Source: a virus. From it: 42,643 nucleotides of DNA. The stretch lies in the IMG/VR virus record IMGVR_UViG_3300010885_021802, positions 1 to 42,643 of that record; one strand, written 5' to 3'. The notes beneath the pieces were generated by a model. The model did no database searches. It was not told where the DNA came from and saw nothing but the letters and a program-made list of their open reading frames with translations. Position numbers and translations under genes: made by a program. Positions 16,830-25,752 of the stretch are shown here, piece after piece. Numbering within the stretch: the stretch's first letter is position 1; the number at the start of each line of letters is the position of its first letter.

Positions 16830-17930
16830 TTAATGAGTCGTAGGCATGGATTGACCACGGCTACGTTGCATTTTTGCGATAACATCTTCTCTTGTTGGCG
16901 CTTTGACTGGCGCAGCACCCTCTAGCCTTGCGCTTGCAAGACGCGGAGCAGCAGGGGCCGCTGATTTAGCGGCTACCTTTTCCTCGCGGGTCTGTGGCGC
17001 AGCAGCAGGGGCGGCTGACGTAGTTTTAGGCCGGTTGAAGTGCGTGCGTAGTTCCTCGCCAATCTGCCTGTACATATCCTTGTACCCGCGAGTGTCACCA
17101 GCCTGACGCATCTGATTTTCTTTCATAAAAAACAGAGGTTTCAAGTATGGGTCTGCCAGCAGGTCGGCATATTCGCCTTGAACAAACTGCACGCCTTCTT
17201 GGAAAGCGATTTGATCGCGCACAACTTGCGGCAGCTTTTCAGCCATCGCACGTTGCACGCCTTCGTTAGCGGTTGCGCTGTTCGCGTTGCCCTTGAGCAA
17301 AGTGATAGCTTGAGCCGCTTGCTCTTTCGTTCCGAACTGAATCATCTCTGCGAGTTGTTCGTCGGAGAGTTGTTGTACAGCAGCAGGAGCGGGAGCAGGG
17401 GGAGGGGCAGAACGTGCCTGCGCCTCTTGGAGTAGTCGGGAAGCCAGTTCCAACTTGTAGTCGGCGGCGGTTTCCTTCTGAATGTGCATTTTGCCGCGTT
17501 CAATGATTTGAGCGCCTTTGACCTTAATAACCTTGCCATCCACGGTCAGGTCATATTCAGCATCAGGGTCAAATGTGGGCTTTGCGGCCTCAATAGGGGC
17601 TGCTGGCGGCGTTTCTGGCGCATCTGCCTCTACGGGGGCGAGAGGCTCGTCCTCGGCCTCTGTAGGCGTTTCTGGCGCATTTTGGGCGGCTACGGGCGCT
17701 ATATCCCCGTTTTCGTCGGTTGCTTGGATGGTTTCAGCCGCATCTACGTCAGCCTGGGCATTGGAACGGGCGGCAATATCGGCCATTATCTGTGCGCGGG
17801 GGTTCAGTTGCGGCGTTGGAGCAAGCGCAATCAGGTCATTTTTTACCTCTGGCGCGGATTCCGCAGCAATGGGTAAAGCGGCTTGCACAGCAGCAGCAAC
17901 AGGTTTTTGCGGTACAGACAACGTAGCCAT
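16830..17930 (-). CDS. Scaffolding-like protein
   Basis: The 366-residue protein is directly upstream of the coat gene. The first 115 residues are low-complexity and rich in A, P and E (repeats such as APVEADAPETPP). A short folded part follows (EYDLTVDGKVIKVKGAQIIERGKMHIQ, about 124-150), then long helices rich in Q, A and E, and a basic C-terminus (APTREDVIAKMQRSRGQ). A helical middle with a basic coat-binding tail is what scaffolding proteins need to guide procapsid assembly. No protease motif is seen. It overlaps the upstream gene by 1 base. Confidence 0.7.
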   Translation of the reverse strand: MATLSVPQKPVAAAVQAALPIAAESAPEVKNDLIALAPTPQLNPRAQIMADIAARSNAQADVDAAETIQATDENGDIAPVAAQNAPETPTEAEDEPLAPVEADAPETPPAAPIEAAKPTFDPDAEYDLTVDGKVIKVKGAQIIERGKMHIQKETAADYKLELASRLLQEAQARSAPPPAPAPAAVQQLSDEQLAEMIQFGTKEQAAQAITLLKGNANSATANEGVQRAMAEKLPQVVRDQIAFQEGVQFVQGEYADLLADPYLKPLFFMKENQMRQAGDTRGYKDMYRQIGEELRTHFNRPKTTSAAPAAAPQTREEKVAAKSAAPAAPRLASARLEGAAPVKAPTREDVIAKMQRSRGQSMPTTH

Positions 17931-18277
17931 TATTGTTCCTCTCTTTCCTCAAGACTAAGTTCGGAGGCTTTGCCACGGATAATCAAATCCCGTAGCCAAA
18001 CCATAAAGTTTTCAGCACGCCACATCTGATTCTGCAACTCAATAATGCGGTTCTTGCGATACCACGCAGTCTTTTTCAACTTCGAAGCGGCTTCTGCATA
18101 CTCAATTTGGGCGCATCCAACCAAGTACCGGCCAATGTCAGAATGAAAAAACTCTTTTGCTTCCCGCCCGATACTCGCTTCGACAAAAAGCGTCCTAGAT
18201 TCAGGGTCAAGCGCAGAAATCATATCCTGCAACTCTTGTCGCTCGTTTATCTCGCGTGGCAGGTCATTTGCGCTCAT
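17930..18277 (-). CDS. Small helical protein upstream of scaffold
   Basis: The 115-residue protein is charged and almost entirely helical (NERQELQDMISAL, YAEAASKLKKTAWYRKNRIIELQNQMWRA). Similar small helical proteins occur just before scaffold genes in P22-like phages, but I know no activity. A 14-bp near-palindrome (18287-18300) lies upstream of its start, in the only small gap of this part of the late block. Confidence 0.55.
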   Translation of the reverse strand: MSANDLPREINERQELQDMISALDPESRTLFVEASIGREAKEFFHSDIGRYLVGCAQIEYAEAASKLKKTAWYRKNRIIELQNQMWRAENFMVWLRDLIIRGKASELSLEEREEQ

Positions 18278-18286
18278 AAAGCCCTA

Positions 18287-18300
18287 TAAGTGGTCACTTA
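18287..18300. promoter_or_regulatory. Palindrome TAAGTG-GT-CACTTA, possible operator relative
   Basis: A 6-2-6 inverted repeat lies in the 26-bp gap between two late genes. Read as AAGT-N4-ACTT it keeps the core AGT-N4-ACT of the palindromes in the 25.7-26.0 kb control region. Whether it is a true member of that set is uncertain. Confidence 0.3.
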
Positions 18301-18303
18301 CTC

Positions 18304-19122
18304 CTAATTTAGCAAAAGCATAGTCTTTTTCTTCTGTTTTGCAACTTTTATGGCTATTTGGGCTTCCTCAAAAGCTATTTCCTGCGCCTTTTCGTAACCC
18401 TGAATCAACGCCATCTTTGCCGCCAACTGCTCATTCAACAACTCGGCATACGCGGTCATTATCCGAATTGTGCTTGCCGCAGCACGTTCCAGCACCAATT
18501 CGTCTATCTTCCGCGCTACAGCCTGTTCCTCTAGCTGTATTTCCTCAATCTCGTCCGAGAGAATGACGCTTTCCGGTATCGCCTCTGGATCGACTTCCCA
18601 CCAGTATTTCGGACGCTTGCCGCTGTACCTTAATCCGCCACCACCGCCGCCTGTTACTACCGCAGTCGGCGTACCACTAACATAGACCAAAGTAGCATCT
18701 TGACCGCTTATTGCATATGCACCAGCAACACAAGTTAAAACGTAATTAACCTTACCCGAAACATACGTTAGCGTTGCATCTTGCCCAACGTAGGCATACG
18801 CCCCTGCCGCTAAACTCAACTTCCGCGCTACTGTCAGACTTGCCGCTTGCCCCGTATAAACGTAAGCGCCTGTTGCTAGTGCTAACCGCCTTGCTACCGT
18901 CAGTGTCGCCGCTTGGCCTGTGTAGACATACGCGCCAGTGGCTAAATCCAGTTTCCTTGCAAGGGTGAGCGTTGCCGCTTGCCCTGTGTACACATACGCG
19001 CCAACATCGCAGACCAGCGTGTAATTGACCGCACCACCAGAATCAGGCGCGTCAATCCGCAGCCTTACGCCATTGGTTCCATCTCCTGCGTCTGGTCGTA
19101 AATAAACGTCATTTGTCGCCAC
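18304..19122 (-). CDS. Virion protein with GAYxYTGQxATL tandem repeats
   Basis: The 272-residue protein has five repeats starting at residues 41, 63, 85, 107 and 134. The first three are 22 residues each (GAYVYTGQAATLTLARKLDL and close copies), and the last two are more diverged with a GQDATL core. A glycine run (about 158-163) and a basic/aromatic linker (RYSGKRPKYWWEVDP) lead to a C-terminal coiled-coil-like helix (about 190-265, E, A, K and Q rich). Such repeats form beta structure in phage surface proteins. It is one of four beta-type proteins between portal and scaffold, perhaps head fibres. Confidence 0.6.
   Translation of the reverse strand: MATNDVYLRPDAGDGTNGVRLRIDAPDSGGAVNYTLVCDVGAYVYTGQAATLTLARKLDLATGAYVYTGQAATLTVARRLALATGAYVYTGQAASLTVARKLSLAAGAYAYVGQDATLTYVSGKVNYVLTCVAGAYAISGQDATLVYVSGTPTAVVTGGGGGGLRYSGKRPKYWWEVDPEAIPESVILSDEIEEIQLEEQAVARKIDELVLERAAASTIRIMTAYAELLNEQLAAKMALIQGYEKAQEIAFEEAQIAIKVAKQKKKTMLLLN
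18673..19002 (-). repeat. Tandem coding repeats, 66-bp units
   Basis: This DNA encodes the five GAYxYTGQxATL repeats. The first three units (downward from 19002) are each 66 bp and nearly identical in protein; the last two are diverged. Near-identical units can change number by recombination, which could vary the length of the surface protein. Confidence 0.7.
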
Positions 19123-19701
19123 CTACGCCCCCGGCGTGAAGGTCGTGTTTGTGTTCGTGTTCGGGCTGGTGCCAAATACGTCAGGGCTTCCGGCCTTGTA
19201 TTCGACAAAGTAGTACGGGCCTTGCTGGTTGGGGTATGCCGTCCAGTTTCCAGAACCGTCCGAGGTCGTTGACGCTACCAGTACATCATTGTCAGTTCTG
19301 AATACCTTGACCACGCACGTTCCCAGAGCAACGCCGGTTGCATCACGGCTTACCCCGACAATGCGTCCGTTTTGTGAGCCTAGAACCCTGTCGTTGCTGT
19401 TAATGTTGTCAAAGACTGAAAAAGCGTTACGCGCAGGATTGACCGTCGAATTACTGATTGATGCGTCATAAGCACTATTCAACCGGCAAAGATTTACAGC
19501 CCGATATTCATAGGTGCTTTTACCGGGTGCAAGCGACCAGTTTTGTTGCCCGCTGCATGGGCAGATTTGTGCAAATTTTACGTTTGTTCTCGCCATTGAC
19601 GGCGCAGGGACAACATCAAATGCCTTTGTCTGGTTCTTCCACCATTGCCCCTCAACAACAGATCGAACGGGGCCGGTAGCGCAAGGGAAAGCGATGGGCA
19701 T
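19123..19701 (-). CDS. Virion protein with C-terminal carboxypeptidase-regulatory-like (Ig-type) domain
   Basis: The 192-residue protein has an N-terminal part of unknown fold with CPCSGQQNW and a conserved-looking RAVNLCRLNSAYDAS. Its C-terminal domain (about 112-180) reads GRIVGVSRDATGVALGTCVVKVFRTDNDVLVASTTSDGSGNW...YYFVEYKAG. This is the beta-sandwich pattern of carboxypeptidase-regulatory/Ig-like domains often displayed on phage heads and tails. It sits between portal and scaffold. A capsid surface or fibre role is inferred. Confidence 0.6.
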   Translation of the reverse strand: MPIAFPCATGPVRSVVEGQWWKNQTKAFDVVPAPSMARTNVKFAQICPCSGQQNWSLAPGKSTYEYRAVNLCRLNSAYDASISNSTVNPARNAFSVFDNINSNDRVLGSQNGRIVGVSRDATGVALGTCVVKVFRTDNDVLVASTTSDGSGNWTAYPNQQGPYYFVEYKAGSPDVFGTSPNTNTNTTFTPGA

Positions 19702-19708
19702 AATTACA

Positions 19709-20263
19709 CTAATTTAGGACGTCGATCTGGTAATTGTGAACCGTCATGCTGCCAGTTGCCACGGTCTGCGTGAAGAACACATCAAGCGCAGATGCCGCCG
19801 TGTTGTCCATACCAGCACCGACTGCTGGTGTTCCGACAGGCACAATTAGCGACCCATTGCTGCCAACCGCAGGCAGGGGCGATCCAATTATCGCCTCTGA
19901 CTGGATAAAAGACATATGAGGAAAGAATGTGGTAGATGTGCCTGTACCAACAGCACGGCATACCAACGTAGTTTGGAGAAACCAAGGAACAGTAGTCTTT
20001 GCTACGATGTTCAGGTTGAGCGCCAATGTGTCAAACACGACAGTCGTTCCCGCCGAGCCCATGCAAATGTCGAATCGTGCCGTGCCTGGAGTAGTCACCG
20101 CGCACGATATGCGCCCGCTCATGGTAACCTTGATTGCCCGCCCGATGTAGAAGAAGTTGTTTGGCAGCACGATACGGTTTGCAGTTGGGATGCAGGAGGC
20201 ACGCGCTGCTGCGGTAAGGGTTGGGCCGTCTGTGGCCCCCATCACTATGGTTTCTTGGGACAT
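19709..20263 (-). CDS. Beta-rich virion protein, unknown
   Basis: The 184-residue protein is rich in T, A, V and G with regular strands (RAIKVTMSGRISCAV, ARFDICMGSAGTTVVFDTLAL) and ends MTVHNYQIDVLN. This suggests a jelly-roll or beta-sandwich. It lies in the cluster of small beta proteins downstream of the portal. No family is recognised; a head-fibre or decoration role is likely from context. Confidence 0.55.
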   Translation of the reverse strand: MSQETIVMGATDGPTLTAAARASCIPTANRIVLPNNFFYIGRAIKVTMSGRISCAVTTPGTARFDICMGSAGTTVVFDTLALNLNIVAKTTVPWFLQTTLVCRAVGTGTSTTFFPHMSFIQSEAIIGSPLPAVGSNGSLIVPVGTPAVGAGMDNTAASALDVFFTQTVATGSMTVHNYQIDVLN

Positions 20264-20272
20264 ATCTTTTCC

Positions 20273-20698
20273 TTATGTAACTGTGAACGTACCGCCCGAA
20301 GCATCGAGCGTCGGGGTGAAAGTGTCGCCGTTAGTGCCGTTGAGAGCCAAAGCAGAGCCGTAATCCCAATAGCCGATACATTGCGTGCGCGTCAGGTTGT
20401 ACAGAATCACATACTGGAAAGTGAACCCACCGCCAGAAGCCGTCCAAGTTGGTGAGGCAGGCGCAAGCAGAATCAGCTTATAAACGCCAGCCGTTTGTGT
20501 CGATGATGTTATGGTGCAGTTCACCCCGCCAGCCGTATAACCGCCAGCCGTACCCAACTCGGTAGCACTCGCAGCCGTGGTATTGGTTGCCACGTTCGGC
20601 GCGGTGTTGGAGAGGATAAGCTGCCAGGTGTCGGTAGCGGCGTTGCTTGCCTCAAGCAATACCTCTGTGCCAATCTGGTATTTAACGTAAGCAGCCAT
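20273..20698 (-). CDS. Small beta-sandwich virion protein, unknown
   Basis: The 141-residue protein starts MAAYVKYQIGTEVLLEASNAATDTW and continues with Thr/Ala/Gly-rich strands, ending TPTLDASGGTFTVT. Its start overlaps the portal stop by one base (TAATG), so it is translationally coupled to the portal. Proteins of this size and composition next to portals are frequent in environmental podoviruses, but I know no activity. Confidence 0.55.
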   Translation of the reverse strand: MAAYVKYQIGTEVLLEASNAATDTWQLILSNTAPNVATNTTAASATELGTAGGYTAGGVNCTITSSTQTAGVYKLILLAPASPTWTASGGGFTFQYVILYNLTRTQCIGYWDYGSALALNGTNGDTFTPTLDASGGTFTVT

Positions 20699-23001
20699 TA
20701 ATTCACCACCTCGCTAGTCGATGAATTCCCGTCCTTGCTCACCGTAGTCTTGCGCTTTGCCATCGCAGCCTTTGCCATGCGGTCAGCAGCAGCGGCCATT
20801 TCTTTCAGACGCAGTTCTTGCTTGGCTAACATCTCTTTCAACGCAGCATCCTGCTCTGCCTTGTGGCGTTTAATCAACGCTTCCTGCCGCGCCTTATCCT
20901 GCTCGTTTGCCATAGCTTGACGGTGCTTTTCAGCCTCAAACGCCTGTTGCTGCTGGAATCGAGCCATCTCAATCTGCATTTCCTGCATCGCCTGACGCAT
21001 GGATGCAGCCGCAGCACCGGATTCAACCTGCTGCTTCAATTCCTGCATTTTGACATTCGCTTCGCGCTTGTCCAGGCCAATCTGTTTCTGAATTAGCCCT
21101 TCTTTTTGCTGCTGCACAAACTGTTCGGCCTTGCCTTGTGCTTCCTGTGCAGCGCCCATCGCTTTTTCGACTTGCGGATCGACTTTCTTAAAGAGTTTCG
21201 CAGCGTCCTTGATACCAGCCAGCCCGTAAATCTGTTTCCTAAACGCTGGCAGGTCAAAATCTGGCGACCCTTCGGTTGCAATTTTGGAATACATCTCCGT
21301 TGCCTGCATCAACCGCTGCAAACGCGAGTCAGGGTCGGTTGCGCCCATGCCTACGTTCACTGTCAGCGTCAATTCCTGCGAAAGCAGCGCATCGGTCACT
21401 TGATTCATGCCGAATTGCTGGAACAACTTGGCTTTTTGCGCGGCAATCGCTAAAACTACCTCGTCCGTTTCGTAAGCCTGCTCCATTTTCACCAACTGGC
21501 GCAAAACAGGCTCCATCCACGAATGGACGAACACGGCAATCGTGTATTCGGTGAGCGCGTTCGCACCTTGCGCCATCATTTTCATGCCGCCGACTGTTTC
21601 GTTCAACTTGCGGTTGGTCATCACGCTGCCTTGAGCGAAATTACCAGCCAATTCGTCCATATCGACGTTCACGCGGTCTTGTTCTTGGTACGATGAACTT
21701 GTTACGTCCTGCCAATTCACCGGAAACGCATCGCGCTCAACGTCATTGACCATCGTAACGCCGCCTGGGACGTTCCGCAGTAGCGATTCAACGTCCACAT
21801 TCGCCCCACGGCGTATCAACCACCGCTTGTTCAGCACAAACTTGACGTTATCAAGGCGCTGGTTGGCTATTTCGTTGGTTTCTTTTTGCAGTTCAGACGT
21901 AAGCCCAATGATGCTTGATGGTACGGGTTTGTGCGTTTCAATGATGCAAAAGCCAATTTGCACTGGCGGTCTGCCATCCTTGCAATGCAAGAACATTTCC
22001 TCTACCGGCATGGGCTTGGAGAGCAGGTGCTTGTCTTGCAGCGTGTAATAGGCGTAGGTTGTTTCGCCCGATTTAATGAAATTCAGATGCACCATCACCA
22101 CATCGAATTCATTGACGCTGGAAGTGACCGTGTTCGGGTCTTCCTTGTTGTCGTTTCTTGCTGAACGCAGCGGGTCTAAGCCTTCAACGCGGCATTGCAG
22201 CAACGTATTCTGGTCATATTTCGTCCACGACTCGCCTTCTTTATCCTCCGACTCCATGTTGTCCAGCACATCGTTGATGTACATTGGAATCTGGATAATC
22301 ACATACGGCGAAGTCGATACAACGTCATACCAGTGCGCGGCAGGGTCAAAGCGGATATTCTCAATCGGTAGCAGGTCGATACACGGCCTGTCCTCAATCA
22401 CTTTGGTCTGCGGTACGGTTGCTGTGTATTCCCCAAAGCCTGGAATCTCGCCCTTAACTTCGACGTTTTCCGTCTTGGAGCGATACCGCCATACCTGCAA
22501 CGATGCAACCAAACCTACGGTCATCGCATCCTGAAATGCGCCGATCGAAGTCAGGAACCACGGAATCGTCTTGGTTAGCCGGTACTGTAGTAACTCCTGC
22601 ATGATTGCAGCCGAAGCCAACTGATTCGGGTCATCCTCGTTCTGCGGGTCAATCGTGCATACGTCTGGATTGCTGAAAAACGCCAGTGCCGCAGTAGCTT
22701 CGTTCTTACGCAACACACTGCGCGACTTCGGGCGGAAAATCCTAGACCGATACTTGTAGGTATCCGAGTTGTACTTGGAGTCCATCGGATGCTTGCTCTG
22801 GAACATACGCAGGTTATCTTCCCAACCCTTGCGATAGTTCGTGTCGATGTAATTGGTCGAGCGCGAGTAGGCGTCCTTCGCCATTTTCATCCACGAATCA
22901 CCGCCTGTGCTTGTCTGCGTTCCGCCGTCACCAGGGCCGCTCACCGCAGGGCCACCCGAAAAGGATGCCGTTGTGGTTGCGTCTGATGCGATACGCGCCA
23001 T
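20698..23001 (-). CDS. Portal protein, P22-like
   Basis: The 767-residue protein forms the dodecameric DNA channel at one capsid vertex. Its size, its place after the terminase, and the order of parts fit P22-type portals: an N-terminal helical region (YIDTNYRKGWEDNLRMFQSKHP, KYRSRIFRPKSRSVLRKNEATAALAFF), a central part with PCIDLLPIENIRFDPAAHW (about 205-223), and DELAGNFAQGSVMTNRK further on. The last roughly 150 residues are a long Q/E/K/A coiled coil ending in a basic segment, comparable to the P22 portal barrel. Start and stop both overlap neighbouring genes by one base. Confidence 0.88.
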   Translation of the reverse strand: MARIASDATTTASFSGGPAVSGPGDGGTQTSTGGDSWMKMAKDAYSRSTNYIDTNYRKGWEDNLRMFQSKHPMDSKYNSDTYKYRSRIFRPKSRSVLRKNEATAALAFFSNPDVCTIDPQNEDDPNQLASAAIMQELLQYRLTKTIPWFLTSIGAFQDAMTVGLVASLQVWRYRSKTENVEVKGEIPGFGEYTATVPQTKVIEDRPCIDLLPIENIRFDPAAHWYDVVSTSPYVIIQIPMYINDVLDNMESEDKEGESWTKYDQNTLLQCRVEGLDPLRSARNDNKEDPNTVTSSVNEFDVVMVHLNFIKSGETTYAYYTLQDKHLLSKPMPVEEMFLHCKDGRPPVQIGFCIIETHKPVPSSIIGLTSELQKETNEIANQRLDNVKFVLNKRWLIRRGANVDVESLLRNVPGGVTMVNDVERDAFPVNWQDVTSSSYQEQDRVNVDMDELAGNFAQGSVMTNRKLNETVGGMKMMAQGANALTEYTIAVFVHSWMEPVLRQLVKMEQAYETDEVVLAIAAQKAKLFQQFGMNQVTDALLSQELTLTVNVGMGATDPDSRLQRLMQATEMYSKIATEGSPDFDLPAFRKQIYGLAGIKDAAKLFKKVDPQVEKAMGAAQEAQGKAEQFVQQQKEGLIQKQIGLDKREANVKMQELKQQVESGAAAASMRQAMQEMQIEMARFQQQQAFEAEKHRQAMANEQDKARQEALIKRHKAEQDAALKEMLAKQELRLKEMAAAADRMAKAAMAKRKTTVSKDGNSSTSEVVN

Positions 23002-23354
23002 TAATTTACTACGCCTGGGTGAGATACGGGCTGGAATTTACCGGCTATCATCCCTTCCAATTCGGTTGCTACGCTGCCATCGGACTTGCCACGGTGCAGC
23101 CTAGCGCACTCAAGGAACTCGCCAGCCGCCATGATTACATCGCGCTTGCGTTGCCCCGCATCTTGGGCGATAGCAGAGAAAGGCCGACACATCGCCGCCG
23201 TAGCTGAGATTGCCATGTTCTTGATAATCAGCATCCCGCCATCAATACGGACAAACCATGAGTAGCCAGGGTACGCCACCGACAAGTCCTCTGCGATTTC
23301 CTTGCACATGGGCAGGTTGCGCGGGTCTTTGGATTCAGTCATGCAGTAAGCCAT
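23001..23354 (-). CDS. Conserved small protein between terminase and portal, unknown
   Basis: The 117-residue protein (MAYCMTESKDPRNLPMCKEI, then PGYSWFVRIDGGMLIIKNMAIS) has a small alpha/beta domain with an amphipathic helical second half and is followed directly by the portal (TAATG overlap). A ribosome-binding AAAGGA precedes its ATG. Its fixed place suggests a packaging or portal-related role; the family is not recognised. Confidence 0.55.
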   Translation of the reverse strand: MAYCMTESKDPRNLPMCKEIAEDLSVAYPGYSWFVRIDGGMLIIKNMAISATAAMCRPFSAIAQDAGQRKRDVIMAAGEFLECARLHRGKSDGSVATELEGMIAGKFQPVSHPGVVN

Positions 23355-23417
23355 TATAAAATCCTTTCGCCTCTCTTTTTTAATGCTTCGGTCAAGCCGC
23401 TCATGTGCCGAAACGCA

Positions 23418-23609
23418 TCACGGCCCGTTCCCACTCGTACCAGTGTATGGGCCTCCATACGGCCCTGAGTCGCGGAACTCCCGCCCGTTAGAAAACCTGT
23501 AGGCAATCTCTGGCTCATGCCACCTGTCGCCCCACAGTTTTCGCACCATTGCGCCGTAGTCGAGCGTTCGGCGGATCGGCCCCGTAGTAGGTACGCTACC
23601 TCTTGGCAT
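23418..23609 (-). CDS. Small protein after the large terminase, unknown
   Basis: The 63-residue protein starts MPRGSVPTTGPIRRTLDYGAMVRKL and is rich in G, P, R and aromatic residues. I prefer it to the longer frame at 23354-23680 because AAGGAT lies 7 bases before its ATG and it starts 9 bases after the terminase stop, as an operon gene should. Its stop leaves a 63-bp gap before the next start. The alternative frame encodes a plausible helical end in that gap (MSGLTEALKKRGERIL), so a frameshifted longer product is possible. Confidence 0.5.
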   Translation of the reverse strand: MPRGSVPTTGPIRRTLDYGAMVRKLWGDRWHEPEIAYRFSNGREFRDSGPYGGPYTGTSGNGP

Positions 23610-23618
23610 GACATATCC

Positions 23619-25049
23619 TTATGAGTCTGCAAATACTTCCGGCTCGTAACTAGCGCGAGTCCTCGTTTCCATCGTATCACTGAACGTCAGGCAAAACGCA
23701 TCGGCAACGTCTGGTGACTGCGGATAGCGTTTTTTCAATTCATCCTTGGATTCTACCTTCAACTTGCCATTGCTCGTAAATGAGTATTTCGGCAGCGATA
23801 ATTCGGCTACCAGAACTTCGTCCTCAACCAAGTGGCAATTCTTCGCCTCTAACCACTTACGCGCCTTAAACCACAACTCGTCGCGCTGCCGCATATACAG
23901 GTCATCGACGCTCGCATTCTCGGCTACGTTCACCCCGCTCACCGGCAGACCCAACTCCTGCAACCTATCGACCACACCCGCTCCGATCCCAATTACGTCC
24001 ACGAATATCGTGACTGGCCTGTCGCTAGGCTTGGTATCCAGCCACTCGGCGTATATCCGCCCACTCGTTTGCATGGTGTCCGTACCAGACCATGACTTGT
24101 GCTTTTCCAGCGTAGCGTTTTGGCAGCGTTTAATCAGCACCGTCCTGTCGCGTCCGAACCGTGCAACGTCCACGCCCCACCGGATAACACCGTGATTTTC
24201 CACTTCCCGCGTCTGTGCGGCAAGACACAGTTCCAGCGGAATAACGCCATCGTCCTCAGATAACGGAAATTCTCCCGTCACCCGCACCTTGTAATAATTA
24301 CTCTCTTTCCCATACTGGAAAATAATCTCATCCCGAAACTGCTGGCTCTGCGTGGGGCAGTCCTCGCCATTGACCTGCATGGCGTGCCAGAGCGAACGCA
24401 ATTTATGATGGGTGTCGTAGAACATTCCCTCAAGCCGCGTAGGGTTAGAGGCAAATATCACATAAGCATTGTCAGCCGCCAACGATCCCCGCCCCGCCTC
24501 ATAGACCGCCTGATGCACGCCGCTCGCCTCGTCCACCAAAATCAAAACGTGCTTGGAGTGCAACCCCTGTAACGCTTCGGGCTTTTCCGCCCTTGCAGTC
24601 CGTGCCACCGCAAACGACTCAGCCGGAGCCTCAACCAAATCGAACTTATCGGACTTCCACTCAAACAACTCGCCAATCGCAGGCATTTTCACGCACAGCC
24701 TGCGATGCCACATACTCAACTCCGCCCACAGTACGTCCGACATCTGCGTACTCGTCGGGGCAGTACACCCAACCTTCGTCGGGAAGTGGCAGGTCATAAA
24801 CCACAGGATCGACCAGGAGAGGAACGCACTTTTACCAACGCGGTGACCGCTTCGTATGCTCAGGCGTTTCCTTGCTACCAACTCCCTACTCGCCTCCCAC
24901 TGCCACGGCAGCACGCCCTCTTTCCGCGCCTCGTTCCACTCCTTCGGCAACCCCAACGCATCCACCGCAAACAGCGCAGGCCCACCCGCACGCCAACGCT
25001 TTATCCGCGTTCGCGCTTCTTCGGATTCATTTTTCTGTGGATTCGCCAC
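23619..25049 (-). CDS. terL: Terminase large subunit
   Basis: The 476-residue protein pumps DNA into the head with ATP and cuts it. The ATPase domain has Walker A SGHRVGKS (67-74) and Walker B VLILVDE (168-174), with FASNPTR as the coupling segment (199-205). The nuclease domain shows the three acidic clusters of RNase H-like terminases: GVDVARFGRDRTV (D294), TIFVDVIGIGAG (D350) and SPDVADAF (D446/D449). It starts at a GTG and overlaps the small terminase gene by 23 bp. The P22-like head genes and circular map suggest headful packaging. Confidence 0.95.
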   Translation of the reverse strand: MANPQKNESEEARTRIKRWRAGGPALFAVDALGLPKEWNEARKEGVLPWQWEASRELVARKRLSIRSGHRVGKSAFLSWSILWFMTCHFPTKVGCTAPTSTQMSDVLWAELSMWHRRLCVKMPAIGELFEWKSDKFDLVEAPAESFAVARTARAEKPEALQGLHSKHVLILVDEASGVHQAVYEAGRGSLAADNAYVIFASNPTRLEGMFYDTHHKLRSLWHAMQVNGEDCPTQSQQFRDEIIFQYGKESNYYKVRVTGEFPLSEDDGVIPLELCLAAQTREVENHGVIRWGVDVARFGRDRTVLIKRCQNATLEKHKSWSGTDTMQTSGRIYAEWLDTKPSDRPVTIFVDVIGIGAGVVDRLQELGLPVSGVNVAENASVDDLYMRQRDELWFKARKWLEAKNCHLVEDEVLVAELSLPKYSFTSNGKLKVESKDELKKRYPQSPDVADAFCLTFSDTMETRTRASYEPEVFADS

Positions 25050-25668
25050 TCGACTCCTTGCCTGACTCGTCTTTCGTTGGCGTTACATCTATCGGCTCAG
25101 GCGGTTCCTCGCTATCCAGACCCGCCAGCATCGCAATCAGCCCCACACTCCCGCTAACCTCCACCTTCCGATTCTCCCCAAACCGACCACCCGCATACTT
25201 CGCCGCCACCTTAAACCGCGTGTCAATCCGCAACTTGTCCGTCTGTATCGTTTCGTTGTCAGCACTATCCGCTATCCCCACAACCTCCCCCACATACTCG
25301 TCAGCCATCCCCTCCTGCGCCCGATAATACCGATCGAGCCATTCCTTATTTTCACTCAAGAGCGCCCACACCAATCCCCTGTCCACCCCGTAATGCTCGC
25401 ACCACACCTTCAAACTAACCCCGCTCGCAACCTGGGCGCATAGCATGAATACCAAGTTTTCCTCTCCGCCACACTCCGCAATACGGTCATCCAAACTCTC
25501 GTAGTCGAGCATCAGCACGCTTGCCTTACGCGCCAATTTACTCGTCGGAGCCAGTCGACTCGCAACCGCCACCATCTCCCGCATCTGCTGGCGCACAGAC
25601 TTGATCGTACCGCGTACAGCAGCACGACTCTCGTCCATGTTTAAACCGCTCGGCATTACTTCATTCAT
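25027..25668 (-). CDS. terS: Terminase small subunit
   Basis: The 213-residue protein is the first gene of the late block. Residues 84-120 read VSLKVWCEHYGVDRGLVWALL...WLDRYYRAQEG, the HTH-plus-helix pattern of Sf6-type small terminases that bind the pac site. A helical oligomerisation part follows, then an acidic Pro/Glu/Ser tail. The first ATG has only a weak upstream GCGAG, so starts at 25656 or 25638 are possible. The control-region palindrome at 25676-25691 lies immediately upstream, so terminase and probably the whole late block may be under that regulator. Confidence 0.85.
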   Translation of the reverse strand: MNEVMPSGLNMDESRAAVRGTIKSVRQQMREMVAVASRLAPTSKLARKASVLMLDYESLDDRIAECGGEENLVFMLCAQVASGVSLKVWCEHYGVDRGLVWALLSENKEWLDRYYRAQEGMADEYVGEVVGIADSADNETIQTDKLRIDTRFKVAAKYAGGRFGENRKVEVSGSVGLIAMLAGLDSEEPPEPIDVTPTKDESGKESSGESTEK

Positions 25669-25675
25669 TGCTCGC

Positions 25676-25691
25676 GATAGTAGGCGCTAAC
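25676..25691. promoter_or_regulatory. Operator-like palindrome 1 (GATAGT-AGGC-GCTAAC)
   Basis: This matches the consensus GTTAGT-N4-ACTAAC with changes in both half-sites and shares the AGGC centre with site 2. Read on the minus strand, a possible promoter TTGCAA-17 bp-TACTAT for the late block ends here, the palindrome covering its -10. The promoter match is only 4 of 6 in each box. Confidence 0.5.
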
Positions 25692-25752
25692 TTATTATTT
25701 TGCAAATGTCTATATTTACGGAAATTTTTTTCGGGAAATTTTTGGCACTCAT

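Noticed and set aside
23354-23680. 108-residue frame overlapping the terminase end
   Set aside because: Its start lies inside the terminase gene, whereas the 63-residue frame starts just after the terminase stop with a ribosome-binding site. Only its last residues look natural.
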